Shown here one piece after another: positions 32,790 to 44,024 of a stretch of 64,000 bases of DNA. The DNA comes from Pyropia yezoensis (taxonomy: Eukaryota; Rhodophyta; Bangiophyceae; Bangiales; Bangiaceae), in contig CM020618.1 of NCBI GenBank assembly GCA_009829735.1, positions 9,329,119-9,393,118 of the forward strand, given 5' to 3'. Positions within the stretch are counted from its first letter, which is position 1; every line of letters starts with the position of its first letter. The translations under genes were made by a program, and so were the position numbers. The notes beneath the pieces are model-generated. The model did no database searches, was not told the origin of the DNA, and saw only the letters and a program-made list of their open reading frames with translations.

Positions 32790-33656
32790 ATGGCCCCCGG
32801 CGGTCCCGCGTTCTCCCCGCCGTCCGTCGGGGCGCTGCGCTGTGGCACCTGGACGGGCCGCCGGGTAACACTGCCCCTTTCCCCGACCGCCTCCCCGGTG
32901 GGCTGCTGCCGCCCGCCACCGCCCATCGCCCGGGCCGGCCCGCCATCGCGGCGGGCGGGTGGCGGCGGCGGCGGGGGCGGGGGCCAGGGCTTTGGCACCC
33001 CCCCCCCGCCATCTTCCCCCCCCCCCTCCGCGCCAGCCACGCCGACGCAACCCCCCGCCGCAGACCCTGCCGCGTGGGAGGCTGCGTACAAGGCCTACAT
33101 TGGCCGCAATGGCCGCGTCGCGTGTGCCATGTGCTACGAGGGCTACACCACCCGTGGCCGCGGGGCGGTCTTTGCCGACTATACCAACGCCCCAACGCCG
33201 GGGGGGGGTAGCAGCGGCGGTGGCGACAGCGCCGTCGGCCGTCGGGGGGCCCCGGCCGGCGACGCGGTGGAGCAGCTGGAGAGCATCCCAAGCCTGTACG
33301 TGACGCTCGAGGAGCTGGTCTCAAATGCGGGCGCGGCGCTGGGCGGGAGCGGCGGTAACGGCGGCGGCGGTGGCGGGGTGGCCGGCCGTGAGGCGGAGGA
33401 CTTTGCCGAGATTGTCGACCGCGTCCGCGGGTACGACCCCGAGGCGGAGTTTTGTGTGATCTTCCAGGCAGGCTCCGTGATGGGCGTTGACGTAGTGCGG
33501 CCGTCCATCGCGCCGCGGGCGGTGTGGGAGGCGGGGCAGGAGCCGGGGGGCGGGGGGCGCCAGCCGGGTGGGGTGGGGGGGGGGGGTCCGGGCGGCCTCG
33601 GCGGTGAGCGTGGGGTGCTCAACGAAGTGGTCGATGTCGCCAGCCGCGAGGTGTGA
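32790..33656 (+). CDS. Unknown protein, probably plastid-targeted
   Basis: About 288 aa, single exon. Residues 1-75 are rich in Pro, Arg, Ser and Gly without acidic residues, like an organelle transit peptide. The folded part starts at about residue 90 (AAWEAAYKAYIGRNGRVACA), has a Cys-x-x-Cys (ACAMCYEGYTTRGRGAVFADY) and continues with LYVTLEELVSNAG, then EDFAEIVDRVRGYDPEAEFC and VIFQAGSVMGVDVVRP. These three blocks are separated by Gly/Ser loops. I do not recognise the family; the pattern suggests a small alpha/beta domain. The C terminus ends NEVVDVASREV. It converges on GatC. Confidence 0.6.
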   Translation: MAPGGPAFSPPSVGALRCGTWTGRRVTLPLSPTASPVGCCRPPPPIARAGPPSRRAGGGGGGGGGQGFGTPPPPSSPPPSAPATPTQPPAADPAAWEAAYKAYIGRNGRVACAMCYEGYTTRGRGAVFADYTNAPTPGGGSSGGGDSAVGRRGAPAGDAVEQLESIPSLYVTLEELVSNAGAALGGSGGNGGGGGGVAGREAEDFAEIVDRVRGYDPEAEFCVIFQAGSVMGVDVVRPSIAPRAVWEAGQEPGGGGRQPGGVGGGGPGGLGGERGVLNEVVDVASREV

Positions 33657-34419
33657 GGGAGATGGGGATTCACGGGCGCGGACTCGGGAGCGGCGCGGGG
33701 CTGCTGCGGTGTGGCTGATGGGAGGGTGAGGGAGTGCTGCGAGACCTGCGGGGCGTGAGGCGAACCGGGTGTGCGTGGCCCTCTGACTCTGGCATGTCCA
33801 CCATGGATAGATACACAGAGGGAACGGGGCACCACCTTCTCTCGGTCCATTGGTAAGAGCACAATGGTCTCGGCGGACCTCACGTGTACTGGCCGCCCGA
33901 TACAGCACAGGGCCGTTCTGGAAGGCTCCTCGTGGCTGGCCGCGTGCATCGCGGACCTGCTGGGCCTGTGCCATCCATTTGTGTCGTTCTTGCCTTGAGG
34001 AACCTGGGGAGGCTGCGGGGGTGGGGGGCGGCTGGGCGGGCCGCGGTGCGGCTGCCTGTTGCAGCGAGTCGCGATGGGCGCTCGCGGCGTCGCCACGGCT
34101 ATGCCGTGGGCTCTCCGTTAGGGGCAGATTGGAAGTGCAGCCCTTCCCTTCGATACTATGTATATTTGACTGTTCTTGTGGCCGCCTGCACAGGACCCAT
34201 GGGTCCTTCGAAGGAAATGTCAGGGTATTTTTGCGATTTCGCTTTTTTTTTTTCCGTTACTTCTGGTCGTTTAACGGTTGTCTTTCAAAGCGTTGTCTTT
34301 AAAAGCGCAACCCTAACCTTCAGTTGCATCCCCCCCCCCCCGCCCTCCCCGTCCCCCACCCCGCCACCCCACGCCGCCATCCCACGCCCTGCCTTACCTC
34401 GACACTCGCTCCCCCCTCG
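33657..34419. other. Convergent 3' spacer
   Basis: 763 bp. An AT-richer segment at about 34140-34320 with a T run probably belongs to 3' UTR sequence. A C run lies at 34330-34340. No gene is recognised. Confidence 0.5.
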
Positions 34420-35052
34420 TCACGCTTCTGCATCCATGATGCGTGGCACCCGAAAGAGGTCATCCTCCAGCGCGGGCGCCTCCGCCAGCAGCTCCTCGTT
34501 GGCCCCAAACGTCACCGGGACGTCGGGGCGGAGCCAAGTGGCGTCAACCACCCCCCCCGTCGCCTCTGCCGCCGCCTCTGCCGCCGCCACCGCCGCCGCA
34601 TCGTCACCGCCGCCGCCGCCGCCGCCACCGCCACCGCCACCTGCAGCCGCTGCTGCCGCCGCCGCCTCAATATCCGACACGTCCGCGTCGGCCACCTGCT
34701 GCACAAACGCGAGCATCTCCCCAAAGACGCCCACCATCCCCGCGGCCTCCTCATCAGACAAGCGCAGGTGCGCCAGCCGCGCCACCCACTGGACCGTGTC
34801 GGGGGTGACGGCGGCCGCACCTCCGGCGGCAGCGGCGGCGGCAGCGCCTGCCCCGGCCGGGGGAGAGGAGGAGGGGGGGGGGGGGGGGGAGGAAGAAGAG
34901 GGGGGTGCTGCCGACGCCGACGCCCCGGCGGCGGCGGCGGGTAGCGGCCGACGCGGGGCGCGCGTCGCCACCGACGGCGACGCGCGGGCGCCGAGGCGCG
35001 GGAGAGCGCGGGCGAGGGCGGGCGCAAAGGCCATCCTTGGTGGGGAGGGCAT
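34420..35052 (-). CDS. gatC: Glutamyl-tRNA(Gln) amidotransferase subunit C
   Basis: About 210 aa. GatC is the small subunit of the GatCAB amidotransferase that converts Glu-tRNA(Gln) to Gln-tRNA(Gln) in plastids and mitochondria. The C-terminal half carries the GatC pattern VQWVARLAHLRLSDEEAAGM, then GVFGEMLAFVQQVADADVSD, then after an Ala/Gly insertion WLRPDVPV and the terminal DLFRVPRIMDAEA. The first 75 residues are Arg/Ala/Pro-rich, suiting an organelle transit peptide. Starts at 35052 (MPSPPRM) and 35034 (MAFAPAL) are both possible. It is divergent from the PSMG1-like gene with only 397 bp between them. Confidence 0.85.
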   Translation of the reverse strand: MPSPPRMAFAPALARALPRLGARASPSVATRAPRRPLPAAAAGASASAAPPSSSSPPPPPSSSPPAGAGAAAAAAAGGAAAVTPDTVQWVARLAHLRLSDEEAAGMVGVFGEMLAFVQQVADADVSDIEAAAAAAAAGGGGGGGGGGGGDDAAAVAAAEAAAEATGGVVDATWLRPDVPVTFGANEELLAEAPALEDDLFRVPRIMDAEA

Positions 35053-35449
35053 GAGAGAGGAGGGAGGGGTGCTCTCAGTGCTGTATGGGGGGAGGAAACG
35101 GGGGTGAAAGAAGGGGGAGGAAAGGGTGGGGGAGGGGAGGCGGCGGCAACGTGGGGCGACGGAGATGAGGCCAGGCGATGAGGGGAACAGCTGGGAGGAG
35201 GAGTGCCTCGGATCTGAACGGAAGCTGGGGGTGGCCAACGTCAAGTGGCACCCCGAATGCACCTCTCGCCTTGATCCGCCTCATTTTCAGCCACCCCCTG
35301 AACCTTGCTGTCTTCTGCACGGCGATCATCCTACGCGGCTTCGCGCTGCTGTCCGGCGCGCCTGAATCACCCCGCTCCGCTCCTCCCCTTCTACCCCGCT
35401 TCCCCTTCCCCCCACCCCTCGCTGCACGCAGGGCCCCCACACCGCCGCC
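35053..35449. promoter_or_regulatory. Compact divergent promoter region gatC / PSMG1-like
   Basis: 397 bp between two divergent start codons is the shortest divergent spacer in the window, so a shared bidirectional promoter is likely. It is purine-rich near gatC and pyrimidine-rich near 35380-35420. A CTGCACGCAG sequence at 35421-35430 could be a 5' UTR splice acceptor. No TATA box is seen. Confidence 0.45.
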
Positions 35450-36385
35450 ATGGACGCCTTTACGCGCGCGGTGGACCCCACCCTCTTTGCCTCTCGTGCC
35501 TATGACGATGCCGCCCACGACCTTGACGTTGCCGCCGCCGCCGCCGCGGCGGTGCCCCTGACGCTGGTGCCACCACCCGGTGCCGGGGGGGCGGCGCTCC
35601 CCGAGGGTGCCCCCCCCCCGCGGCCGCCCTTCCTCCTTGTCGCGTGTGGGCCCATTGGTGAGGCGGCCGCCGCCGCCGCAACGGGCCGCGGGCCCGTCGC
35701 CGCCCGGCTGGCCGCCGAGTCTGCCAGCCGCGCTGACGGCGGCGGCGAAGCGGGGGCGTCTGCGGGCCTGCTGGGCACCCTCACCGCCCCTGGCCTACCG
35801 CCGCTGGGCCTCTACCGCCTGGCCGGTGGGGCTGGCGGCATGGCCCTCCTCGGCGGTGGCCCCGTCCCCGACGACCGCGCCGCGGGGGTGGCGGCGTGGG
35901 TGGGCGCCGCCCTGGCGCCCCGCCGGGTGGTGGTCCTCACCGGCATGCCCCGCTACCAGTACGCGGGGGAGAGCGCGGAGGAGCTCGACGGCGACCCGGC
36001 ACTGACGCTGCGGGGCTTTCACGTCGGCCCCCCCCCCGCGGCCGTAGCCGCTGCCGCCGCCACCGCCACCCAGCCGCCGCCGCCACCGCCGCTGCCACCC
36101 ACCACCTTCCTCTCCTCCCTCCCCGCGGCGATGCTGTCGGCTTGCCTCTTTACCGACCCCGCCGCGACGCCCGGCACCGCGTACGTGGCGGTGCTGGAGG
36201 GGGGGGGGGTGGCCGCCGCGGACGTGCTCCGCATGGCCACCGCCGTAGGCAACGATCTGGCCGCCACTGTGGGTGGCGGCGCGGGCGCTGGTGCCACCAC
36301 TGGGTGGGGTAAGGTGGGCAAGCGGGCGGCCGCGACGGCCGCTCGGGCGGTGGGGGATGTGGCCAAGGCGTCCATCTTCTTGTAG
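35450..36385 (+). CDS. Proteasome assembly chaperone 1 (PSMG1/PAC1)-like
   Basis: About 311 aa, single exon. PAC1 pairs with PAC2 to nucleate the 20S proteasome alpha ring. Supporting blocks are an initial PFLLVACGPIGEAA strand-turn, ALAPRRVVVLTGMPRYQYAG, the SAEELDGDPALTLRGFHV segment (family members have a Ser-rich loop followed by LRxL), and FLSSLPAAMLSACLFTDP, where animal and plant PAC1 have SLPAA-LSxC. Then follow AYVAVLEGGGVAAADVLRM and a terminal helix. Ala/Gly/Pro loops separate them. The start MDAFTRAVDPTLFASRAYDD matches the ordinary N terminus. The assignment rests on short motifs only. It converges on the SNF1-like kinase. Confidence 0.55.
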   Translation: MDAFTRAVDPTLFASRAYDDAAHDLDVAAAAAAAVPLTLVPPPGAGGAALPEGAPPPRPPFLLVACGPIGEAAAAAATGRGPVAARLAAESASRADGGGEAGASAGLLGTLTAPGLPPLGLYRLAGGAGGMALLGGGPVPDDRAAGVAAWVGAALAPRRVVVLTGMPRYQYAGESAEELDGDPALTLRGFHVGPPPAAVAAAAATATQPPPPPPLPPTTFLSSLPAAMLSACLFTDPAATPGTAYVAVLEGGGVAAADVLRMATAVGNDLAATVGGGAGAGATTGWGKVGKRAAATAARAVGDVAKASIFL

Positions 36386-37438
36386 GCACGCTGCTGGTGG
36401 GCACTGTGGCGTGCATCGTGGCCGCGGTGTCTCAGGGTGGCGGAAAGGGTGCGGTGGTGAGCTTGGAGGGGGGGGCGGGACGTGGTGGAGAGCAGCGGGC
36501 CAGGCTCCGAGGGCGTGACCGGGCGAGGCTGAGCAGCGTGTGCTCGGGATTTTGCACGGCGTGTGGGGGGGATGGGTGGGGGAAAGCGTGATTGGAAGTT
36601 GGAGGTTGGACAGCAGGGCGGTCACGGAGGGCTTCCGTCGACGGATGCTGCGGCTGCGGCGGCGAGTCGGCAGCCGCCAATTGCGACGTGAACAAACTGG
36701 TGGCCCGTATGGGTACAGCCGGTCGCCGGGACGTGCCAGCAGTTGTGCTCCCGCCCTTCTGGCCTTGGTGGGTGCTCAAGGGAAGACCACCGCCGTGGCC
36801 ATGAGTGCGGGAGGGCGCGTGGCGCCTACAAGGCACGCTCCACCACGGCGAGCTGCGGTTGACTCGCCACGGTGGGCTGTGGATGAGTCGGGACACGCCA
36901 AGAGGGTGCCGCCATGCCGGCGCCACAAGCACTCGTTGCTGAGCAGCCGCCAGTCGGTCGCTCGTAGCCCATGCGGGTCCCTGTCCAACATTGGGGGGCG
37001 GTCGCGGCGAGGAGACTTCGCAGCACATGACCACAGTGTTGAGGCCGCGTTGGGAGCGGCAAAGCCGCGTGGCCCATGATTGCGGCTGCGTAGTCACCGA
37101 TGTCGAGCTGTGATTGATGATGGGATAGCGGGAATTTACCCACGGCAGTGCGGGGGGACGCTCGCTAGACAATCGCGTGAGACAACCACCGGCATCGGCA
37201 GCAAGCGAACATGCAATACTAGGCCGCGCGATCTCTGTGACTACGTGGGCGCTCAATGACCAGGTAGGCACGCACGAACAAGACGTACCCTGTACCCGGC
37301 GGCGCGCTTAGCTTCAAAAAGATACGGGAAACAGGCTCACCAAACGCCCGAGTCATGTACCCTCCCGCCCACCTTAGTCGTGCAGGCACGCGATTGCCGC
37401 TGCGATGAGGCCACCCGCCGCCACCGAGCCCCAAGCCA
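36386..37438. other. Convergent 3' spacer
   Basis: 1,053 bp between convergent stops, with moderate GC and no long homopolymer. No protein family, RNA or repeat was recognised on either strand. Confidence 0.5.
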
Positions 37439-40400
37439 CTACAGCTGGTCCCTCGCCGCTTCTGCCGCTCGCACCGCGCTCATCTCCACGGCGTGTCGGT
37501 ACTGGGTGTGCACGCTGTTACACAGCTTCACGAGGTAGACGTGGTCAAAGCGGGAGTGATCCTCACGCGCGCGCTTGAACACCACCGAGTTGAGCTCAGA
37601 GCCGCCAGACTCAACATAGCAGATGGACGCCCACATGGGGAGTCCCCGTAGTAGTCCTACCTGGCACTTCATCTTGTTCTGATTCTTCTTGAGAAACACC
37701 GTCAGGCGCATGTCCGACAGGATGGTCCCGATGGTGCGCAAGCACTCGCGAGCGGGAAGGGCAGTCACAAAGCTGGGCGGCTCGTTGCTGCCCGTCAGGC
37801 CCAGAAGCGACCGCACGCCTGCCCGGCCGCGGCGGCTATCGTCTTGAGCCCATGCCACGCTCTGGCCAGTGCCACCAACGCTCAAGCGGCCTTGATTGCT
37901 CAGCTCCGCTAAAGACGGGGGGGTAGTACGCCCAGAAGATGACGATGCAAGACCACCTGCACCAAGAGAGGGTGGGGCAGGCACAACGCGGTTCTCCGCG
38001 CGTTTCGCCACACCAGGGGACGAAAGTAACGAGCGGGGGCCCGAACGGTGCTTGTCACCGCTTCCGCTCCCGACGCTGTCGCGCCAATCTCCACCCCTGC
38101 TTGACGGTTCGTTACTCGTCACAGCGCTGTCGCGGGGGACAGCGTCGCCCGATGCGAACTTGTTGCCAAATTGGGAGGAAGCGACACTTGTCACAGGCAA
38201 CGACGAACGAGTGGATGGCGTCGGCCGCGATGTGGTCCCGGAAATAACCGACGAGGCCAGCGCATCGCTGAACATGGAGACCTCCCGGTCAAAGTCCGCT
38301 GAGGGCGTCACAGAAAAGCGGTCTGAGGCGCCGTCCATGACCGATCCGCCGCTTGCAGCACGAACTGGTCGGCGGTTGCCTTGAAAACGCAGCTCGTTTT
38401 CCTCCCGATCCAGTTCCGCATCGTCGACCACGGAGAGCGTGGGCCCCTCAGGAGATGTGTAGTCGAGATCCCGTATTGGCACCAAGGGGCTGTCACCGGG
38501 ACGTGGTGGCCTCCCGGCAAGACGGGCCGTGCCTGGCGGTCCACGCACATTTCCCATGTAGCGGGAAGAAGCGGGAGAAATGGCGCCAGCAGAATGGGAC
38601 CTGGACAGAGGGGCTTGTCCGGCAGACTTCTCCACCGACGGGCTGGCCGGCGTCGAGCAGATGTTTCCAACGGCATGATGTGGCAATTTCCGCCGGTCCG
38701 CGTCCGGCGCCTCAACTAGGTCCTTGTCGTCAAAGGCCGGCACGGGACCGTCAGCAGATGGTGAGTGGGTGTCGCCTCCGCGGGGTGCGCCGCCAGACTC
38801 ACCGTCAGTCCCTGCCGAAACGCCGTTCACTCCAGCACCCACGTTCGAGACCAATTGGAAGTCTCGCCTACTGGGAGAAGACGAGCGACGCTCCCGCGGG
38901 TAAGTATCGCCCCACCCGTTGCGTCGAGCGAGGACCGTCACCTCCTCTGGCGAATCAGGCTCCGGTATCAGCTGAGGGGGCCTCACACCCGCGAGCGGGA
39001 CGGCCCGTCCCGCCGATGCCGCGCCCGCTGAAGGCGACCCAGAAGGGTCTCCGTCGTCCAGCCGACGAGAACTGGAACCGAGCGTGGATGTTGGTAGCGA
39101 CGAGCGTGGAGGCATGGCCTGCACAGTATCATCGCCAATGGATTCACTCGTAGGCGTGGAGGTGCCGCCGTTCGAGCTGCTGTTGCTTGATCCAGAGCTG
39201 GATTGCGGTCGGGACCGCCGTTGTCGCCGTCTAGTAGGTGGCTCCAAGCCCACCAGGTACCATGGATGCTTCTGTACATCTTCCAGGGACATGCGTCCAG
39301 AGGGCTCCTTCACCAACAGTCGGCGAACAATGTCGGCGGCGCCTTCGGGAAAGTTGGCCGGGAACTGCACGACGGAGGTAGCGATGGCTTCATACAACCG
39401 CCTCGGGTCAGGGTCGTAAAATGGAAGCCGACCAGCCAGCAGTACGTATAGAATGACGCCCACCGACCACGTATCCACAAGCGCACCATTGTAACCGCTG
39501 CGGGAGGAAGACGGCTCCAAGATCTCTGGGGCACAATAATTCGGACTCCCGCACTGCGTGTGCAGCAGCTGCTCCCCTTCGACACCAGCCGCCATCTGCG
39601 ATAGCCCCGAGAGCCCAAAATCCGCAATCTTCAGCTGCGCCGTGCGGCTATCCAGGAGCAGATTCTCCGGCTGCAGAAGCAAACAATACACACGACGGTA
39701 AACCGTGTCAAAAAGGCTGAGCGGCGACACAAAGACCCGGAGCTGGCCGAGACGCAGACCCTCAGCACTCACACTTCAAACGGAAGCATGCGCTACAGGA
39801 AACAACGCACACAAAGCAAGGACACTTCAAGGAGATAGCACGACGGCCAACATACCTTCAGGTCGCGATGGACGACACCCCTCGAATGACAGTACGCAAC
39901 GCCAGCCACTAGTTGCCGGAAGTAGTGGCGGCCTTCGTTCTCCGTCAGGGCACCATCGCGGTGAATTTTTGTGAAGAGCTCGCCGCCTTGAACATAGTCC
40001 ATCACCAGGTAGAGGCGTTGGGGGCTGGCCAACACTTGCCGCAGCCGCACGATATTATCATGCGTCAGTGCCTTCATGATGGCAATCTCCCGACGCACGT
40101 TAGCAGTCATATGCATGCTGGCGATCGACTCCTTCTCCATGATCTTCATGGCCACTTCTTCGCCCGTCTTCTCGTCCACCGCTCGCTTCACCCTGCACAA
40201 GCACAAAACGAGCAGCCGATCAGCAAAGTACCAGAATAGAACAGCACAGCAGCATAAAACGTCAGTAGACAAGCCTGTGTCGCACGGAACACACCCTGCC
40301 CCTCCAGCCCACAAAAATGGAACACAAGTAGTCACGATTGGCAAAGGGAAAGCACCAGAAGGCAAGCACGCCAGTAGCCAACGTACTTGGCAAACGTGCC

Positions 40401-40448
40401 GGTGCCGAGCGTGTCGAATAGCAAGTAGTGTCCCACGCGGGACGCCAT
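37439..40448 (-). CDS. SNF1/MARK-like serine/threonine kinase with C-terminal KA1-like domain
   Basis: CAMKL-type kinase of about 876 aa, three exons: 40387-40448, 39856-40192, 37439-39670. The introns (GTACGT...GCAG and GTATGT...GCAG) join AA|G and K|P, giving the uninterrupted HRDLKPENLLLD. Residues 1-21 are MASRVGHYLLFDTLGTGTFAK (glycine loop split by intron 1). ATP Lys is at about 37 (VAMKIMEKE), catalytic Asp at about 131, DFG Asp at about 150 (KIADFGLSGL), and the activation segment is TQCGSPNYCAPEIL, diagnostic for SNF1/MARK/CIPK kinases. A 450-residue Ser-rich linker follows. The last 100 residues (ECLRTIGTILSDMRLTVFLK ... FDHVYLVKLCNSVHTQYRHA) look like a KA1 membrane/autoinhibitory domain. 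No NAF motif of plant CIPKs was found. It uses fewer low-complexity runs than its neighbours. Confidence 0.88.
39671..39855 (-). other. Kinase intron 2
   Basis: On the minus strand, begins GTATGTTGG and ends CTTCTGCAG. Phase 0, between HRDLK and PENLL. Confidence 0.9.
40193..40386 (-). other. Kinase intron 1
   Basis: On the minus strand, begins GTACGTTGG and ends CTTGTGCAG. It splits the Lys codon AA|G after the glycine loop. Confidence 0.9.
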
Positions 40449-42387
40449 GATGCTCTAAGGACAGCACATAAATGATGAAGAGGGTACCACTCCAGCACAC
40501 CGCCCGCACGGGGAAGCAGCGCGGCGTCGTCCCCAAGATGGGGAGGCCTGAGCAGCCTGGGTCACGACACACCAGTATCCGCTACGAGACCCCCGACAGC
40601 GTCCAACAGATACAGCGTCCAGCGAGAAAATGGTAGATGTACACGAAGGTACCCACCACCGCGTAGCTGGCTCCCCCAACCTCCCCCTCGCCCACCGATA
40701 AACGCAACGAAGGAGACACGAAAAAGCGGGTCGTAGCGGCTCGGACGACGGGCACTTGGCTGCGTGGCAATAGCAGGGCCAGCCGCGTGGATGAAGCGCG
40801 CACACCTCAGGGCAGCTGCATGTGAGCGCGCCACACGTGTGACGGAGGTACGCGGGAGGGGGGCGTCGACGGGACGGAACCGGGGACGATGGCGGCGACG
40901 AGGGTCGCGCTCGGGCAGGAGAGGGCGGGCGGGGCGGGTGGGTGTGAAAAGAGCCGCCGCCCGTGGCGGAGCCACCAGACAGGCCCCACCCCGTGGCCAG
41001 GGCCTCGCCCGACGTGTGCACGCCACCTCGGAGGCTTGCGCTGCCGTCCAGGCCGGGGGGGGGGGTGGGTGACGTCGTGCCCGCCCACCCACCCCCTGGC
41101 AAGAGAAACGCGGGGGGCGCCAGAAGCAACAGGCCAGGACACAGCCACCATTTCCACACCAACCAACAGCGCTCTCTCCCCTCTGCACACGCCCGTCCAC
41201 CGCCAACGACGGGCCCGCACCCCACCGCTCCTGGGCAACAGTCCGTGGGGAAATTGGTGGGAATCCTAGCGGCCTCGGAGGAACTAATTGGGTCTCACGT
41301 CAGGTCTTGCACGATGATGGCGGCCGAACGAGAGACAGCTGACGAGAGGACCACCCGGCAGAGGGGGCCTGTGGGGCAGAAGGGAGGACCGAGGCGCTGC
41401 GGGATGGCCGACCGCCGGGCCCGATGGCTGGAGCCCCTGTCGATTTCGCGTGCATCCACTGTTGTGAGAAGGCGGGCCGTGTCCGCCCACGTAGCGGAAA
41501 ATCGTGACGGCGGCGCTCTCGACGTGCCCCCTCCCTGCTGCGAGCCGTTCATGCCGCCTGCGTGCATGCTGGGGTTGTGACGGAGCGTCCCCTCGGACCC
41601 CCTCATTTTCAAACCCGACGAAGAAAAGAGGGGGCAAAGCACAGTGACCGCCGCGGCCGCACCTCACCCAGCCCTCACAGCCGTCGCGAGATGAGGCACC
41701 TCGGAGGTGATTCCGACCCAAAACCTGTGGATGGCACTCGATTTGGAAGGGCCGTGGCGACGGCCGGCCAGCCCAATGGAGGGGGTGTGTGAGAAGGACC
41801 CAGAACAGAAAACCCAGCAGAACGGTGTGTCCGCTGGATGTGTTTCCAATGCAAGCAGGCCAAGACGCGCGTGGGTGCGCTGCCGCCTCCCCTCTCCTCC
41901 CTCCTCCCTCTGGTTGACGCTCGGCACGTGCAGCGTAGCGTCGCCGAGAAGGTTGCAACGCAAGGTCGGCGCAGGCGGCCAACGGCGTCTGCTTCTATTG
42001 CAAGCGCATGAGCTGCGGCGCGGGGCACCGCGTGGGTGACACACGCGGCGGCAGCAAACCACCTTGGGCGTGCCGCACGTCGGATATGGCCAGGCCCAGG
42101 CTCGGGGCGAGGTGTGTCAACAGTCTTGCCCCCATCCACGACGCGACCGTCAATGAGTGTGGACAACTGGCGGGATGGACACGAGGGACGATGCGGAAGG
42201 ACCCTCACTGTTTGTCCGACCACCCCTCATCGGTGTTGTGCTTGGGCTGTATTTGCTCGTATTTGATCGTCAGATCGTTCAGATCCTGTCAAGTCTTTGG
42301 TATGCCAACCGCTGCGATGGGTCGCGCCTGTCCGCCTTGTGGGTGCCGTCCGCTCCGTGCTCGTCGCGACCCGTGGTTACTCGCGCG
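40449..42387. other. Divergent spacer kinase / HCNGP-like
   Basis: 1,939 bp of ordinary composition. Open frames overlap on both strands at 40450-42060 but show no domain. No repeat or RNA gene is recognised. Confidence 0.5.
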
Positions 42388-43245
42388 ATGGCGTCGACGC
42401 TCACGAGCCTGGCCGCGGCCTACTCCTCCTCGTCATCCTCCTCCTCTTCTCACAGCGCCCCACGTTTAGGAGGCTCCCCTCATCCCCCATCCTCACCGCC
42501 AGGCCACCGCGCGGCCGACGGCAACGAACCGGCGGGCGGGGGCGACGGCTCCCGTGCGGCTAGCTCGTCCACGGCCGACAGTGGCGACGGGCCGCACGGC
42601 GGGGTGGCTGACGCCAACGCGGCGCCCATTAAGATTCTGCGCGTCTCGGCGGTCTCACTGCCGTCATCCTCGCCACTGGCCGCGAAGCCTGTCGCCCACG
42701 ACGCTGGCGCTGATGCTGACGCTGTCGCCGCCGGGCCAGGCGAGGAAGGATGTACCTCCCTTGGCCGCTTTGGCCTCCCCGGCGGATTTGATGAACTGAT
42801 GCCCGTGCGCCCCACCGCGGTGCCCGACCTTGCCCCTCTCGTTCGGCGGGCGGTGGCAGTAGCCGCCGCCTCCCCTCCCAGCGGCAAGAGACGCCGCGGC
42901 GGCGGCGGTGGCGGCAGCAGCGGCGGCGGGGGCGGCTCCTTTGTGGGCGCCATCAAGGCACGGCGGGCATTTGCCAACCCTTCCATCCTCGAAAAGATGG
43001 TTGCGTACTGTGGGGTGGACGTGACCGCCTCGGCTGCGGCGCGCACCCACTACCGCGCCGACCTGGGCGCGTTTGACGAGCGCGAGACTGCCGCCGCGCT
43101 CGTCGGCCGCCAACGGTGGCACGCCGAGGCTACGGCGGCGGCAAAGGCGGCGGCCGCTGACGCTGCCGCCGCCGACGCCGCCGACGCCGACGCCGACGCC
43201 GACGCTGATGCCCATGGCGATTCCGAACGGGGAGGCGGCCGCTGA
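42388..43245 (+). CDS. HCNGP/SAP30BP-like nuclear regulator
   Basis: About 285 aa, single exon. The HCNGP (SAP30-binding protein) family acts in transcriptional regulation and pre-mRNA splicing. The conserved core here is residues about 190-235: IKARRAFANPSILEKMVAYC then GVDVTASAAARTHYRADLGA. In the family the equivalent reads FRNPSILEKLVEYxxIDExGTNY.KD..DP. An upstream GRFGLPGGFDELMPVRPT matches the family's FGLPP/IPPEP-like segment. A basic KRRRGGGG stretch could be a nuclear signal. The N terminus is a Ser run and the C terminus an Ala/Asp repeat. It converges on the BRO1 gene. Confidence 0.62.
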   Translation: MASTLTSLAAAYSSSSSSSSSHSAPRLGGSPHPPSSPPGHRAADGNEPAGGGDGSRAASSSTADSGDGPHGGVADANAAPIKILRVSAVSLPSSSPLAAKPVAHDAGADADAVAAGPGEEGCTSLGRFGLPGGFDELMPVRPTAVPDLAPLVRRAVAVAAASPPSGKRRRGGGGGGSSGGGGGSFVGAIKARRAFANPSILEKMVAYCGVDVTASAAARTHYRADLGAFDERETAAALVGRQRWHAEATAAAKAAAADAAAADAADADADADADAHGDSERGGGR

Positions 43246-44024
43246 CAGCAGGGGCGGCGCCGCTCGTGGCGGGCGGTGAGCATTGCCCCCCCCCCCCCCC
43301 CCTCTTCCCCTCCATCACTCCCAGCTCTTCCCACGGTCGTCACTATCCATTCCGCACGTCACCCTCCCGACGGGGCACGCAGGTGCCCGGCGCGCGGGCG
43401 CGGTGCGCTTGACGGCGCGGGCGTTCGTCACTCGCTCGCCCTCCCCCTTCCCTTCCCCCCCTCCTCGCCCCCCCCACCCCCCGACGTTGTTTTGTGTTGC
43501 CTGTGCCGCCAAACGGCTCCCGAGGGAGAAGACCTCGGGCGCCCGCGGCCGCCTCGCTGCCCACCCGCCTGCGCGGTTGTCCGCGACACGGACCGAGCGC
43601 GCCTGCCCTTGCATGGAACCCCCCTTCCTGTGAGGCCGTGTGTGCGAGGCGCAGTTTGGACGCGAGTCTCGCATGCAAAAAACAAAAGGGAGAGATGCTC
43701 TGAGGCTGTTCGTGGCAAGTAAGAAGAGAAAGAACAACAAGGTGGTGATGGCATACGGCTGTATGAATAGTTGATTTTTCAGCGCAAGTCAAGTGAGCTG
43801 GACACATCCGCCGCTAGCAGACGGGCGCGCCGACAGAGGATGAAGAAATAGCGTCAACAAACAACAAACAGAAAGATACATGTTGAGGGACGCGTACCGC
43901 CAACCCTCCCCCCACAAACACAAGTTCCCAAGCGAGAAGAGAGACCAAAACGTGACAGGGAACGAGGACCGAGACAACAGAGAGTCACACCCACCCACCC
44001 ACCCATCCACATACCCCACTCCTG
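43246..44024. other. Convergent 3' spacer
   Basis: 779 bp. A C run lies at 43288-43301, and the last 300 bp (43660-44010) are AT-richer with A-rich patches, probably 3' UTR of one or both genes. An ACCC repeat at 43989-44010 lies at the BRO1 end. Confidence 0.5.

Noticed and set aside
41830-42020. Two Cys-x-x-Cys-like peptides (CFQCKQAKTRVG and CFYCKRMSCGAG)
   Set aside because: They lie in a divergent spacer, lack a full zinc-finger spacing, and the frame is closed around one of them.
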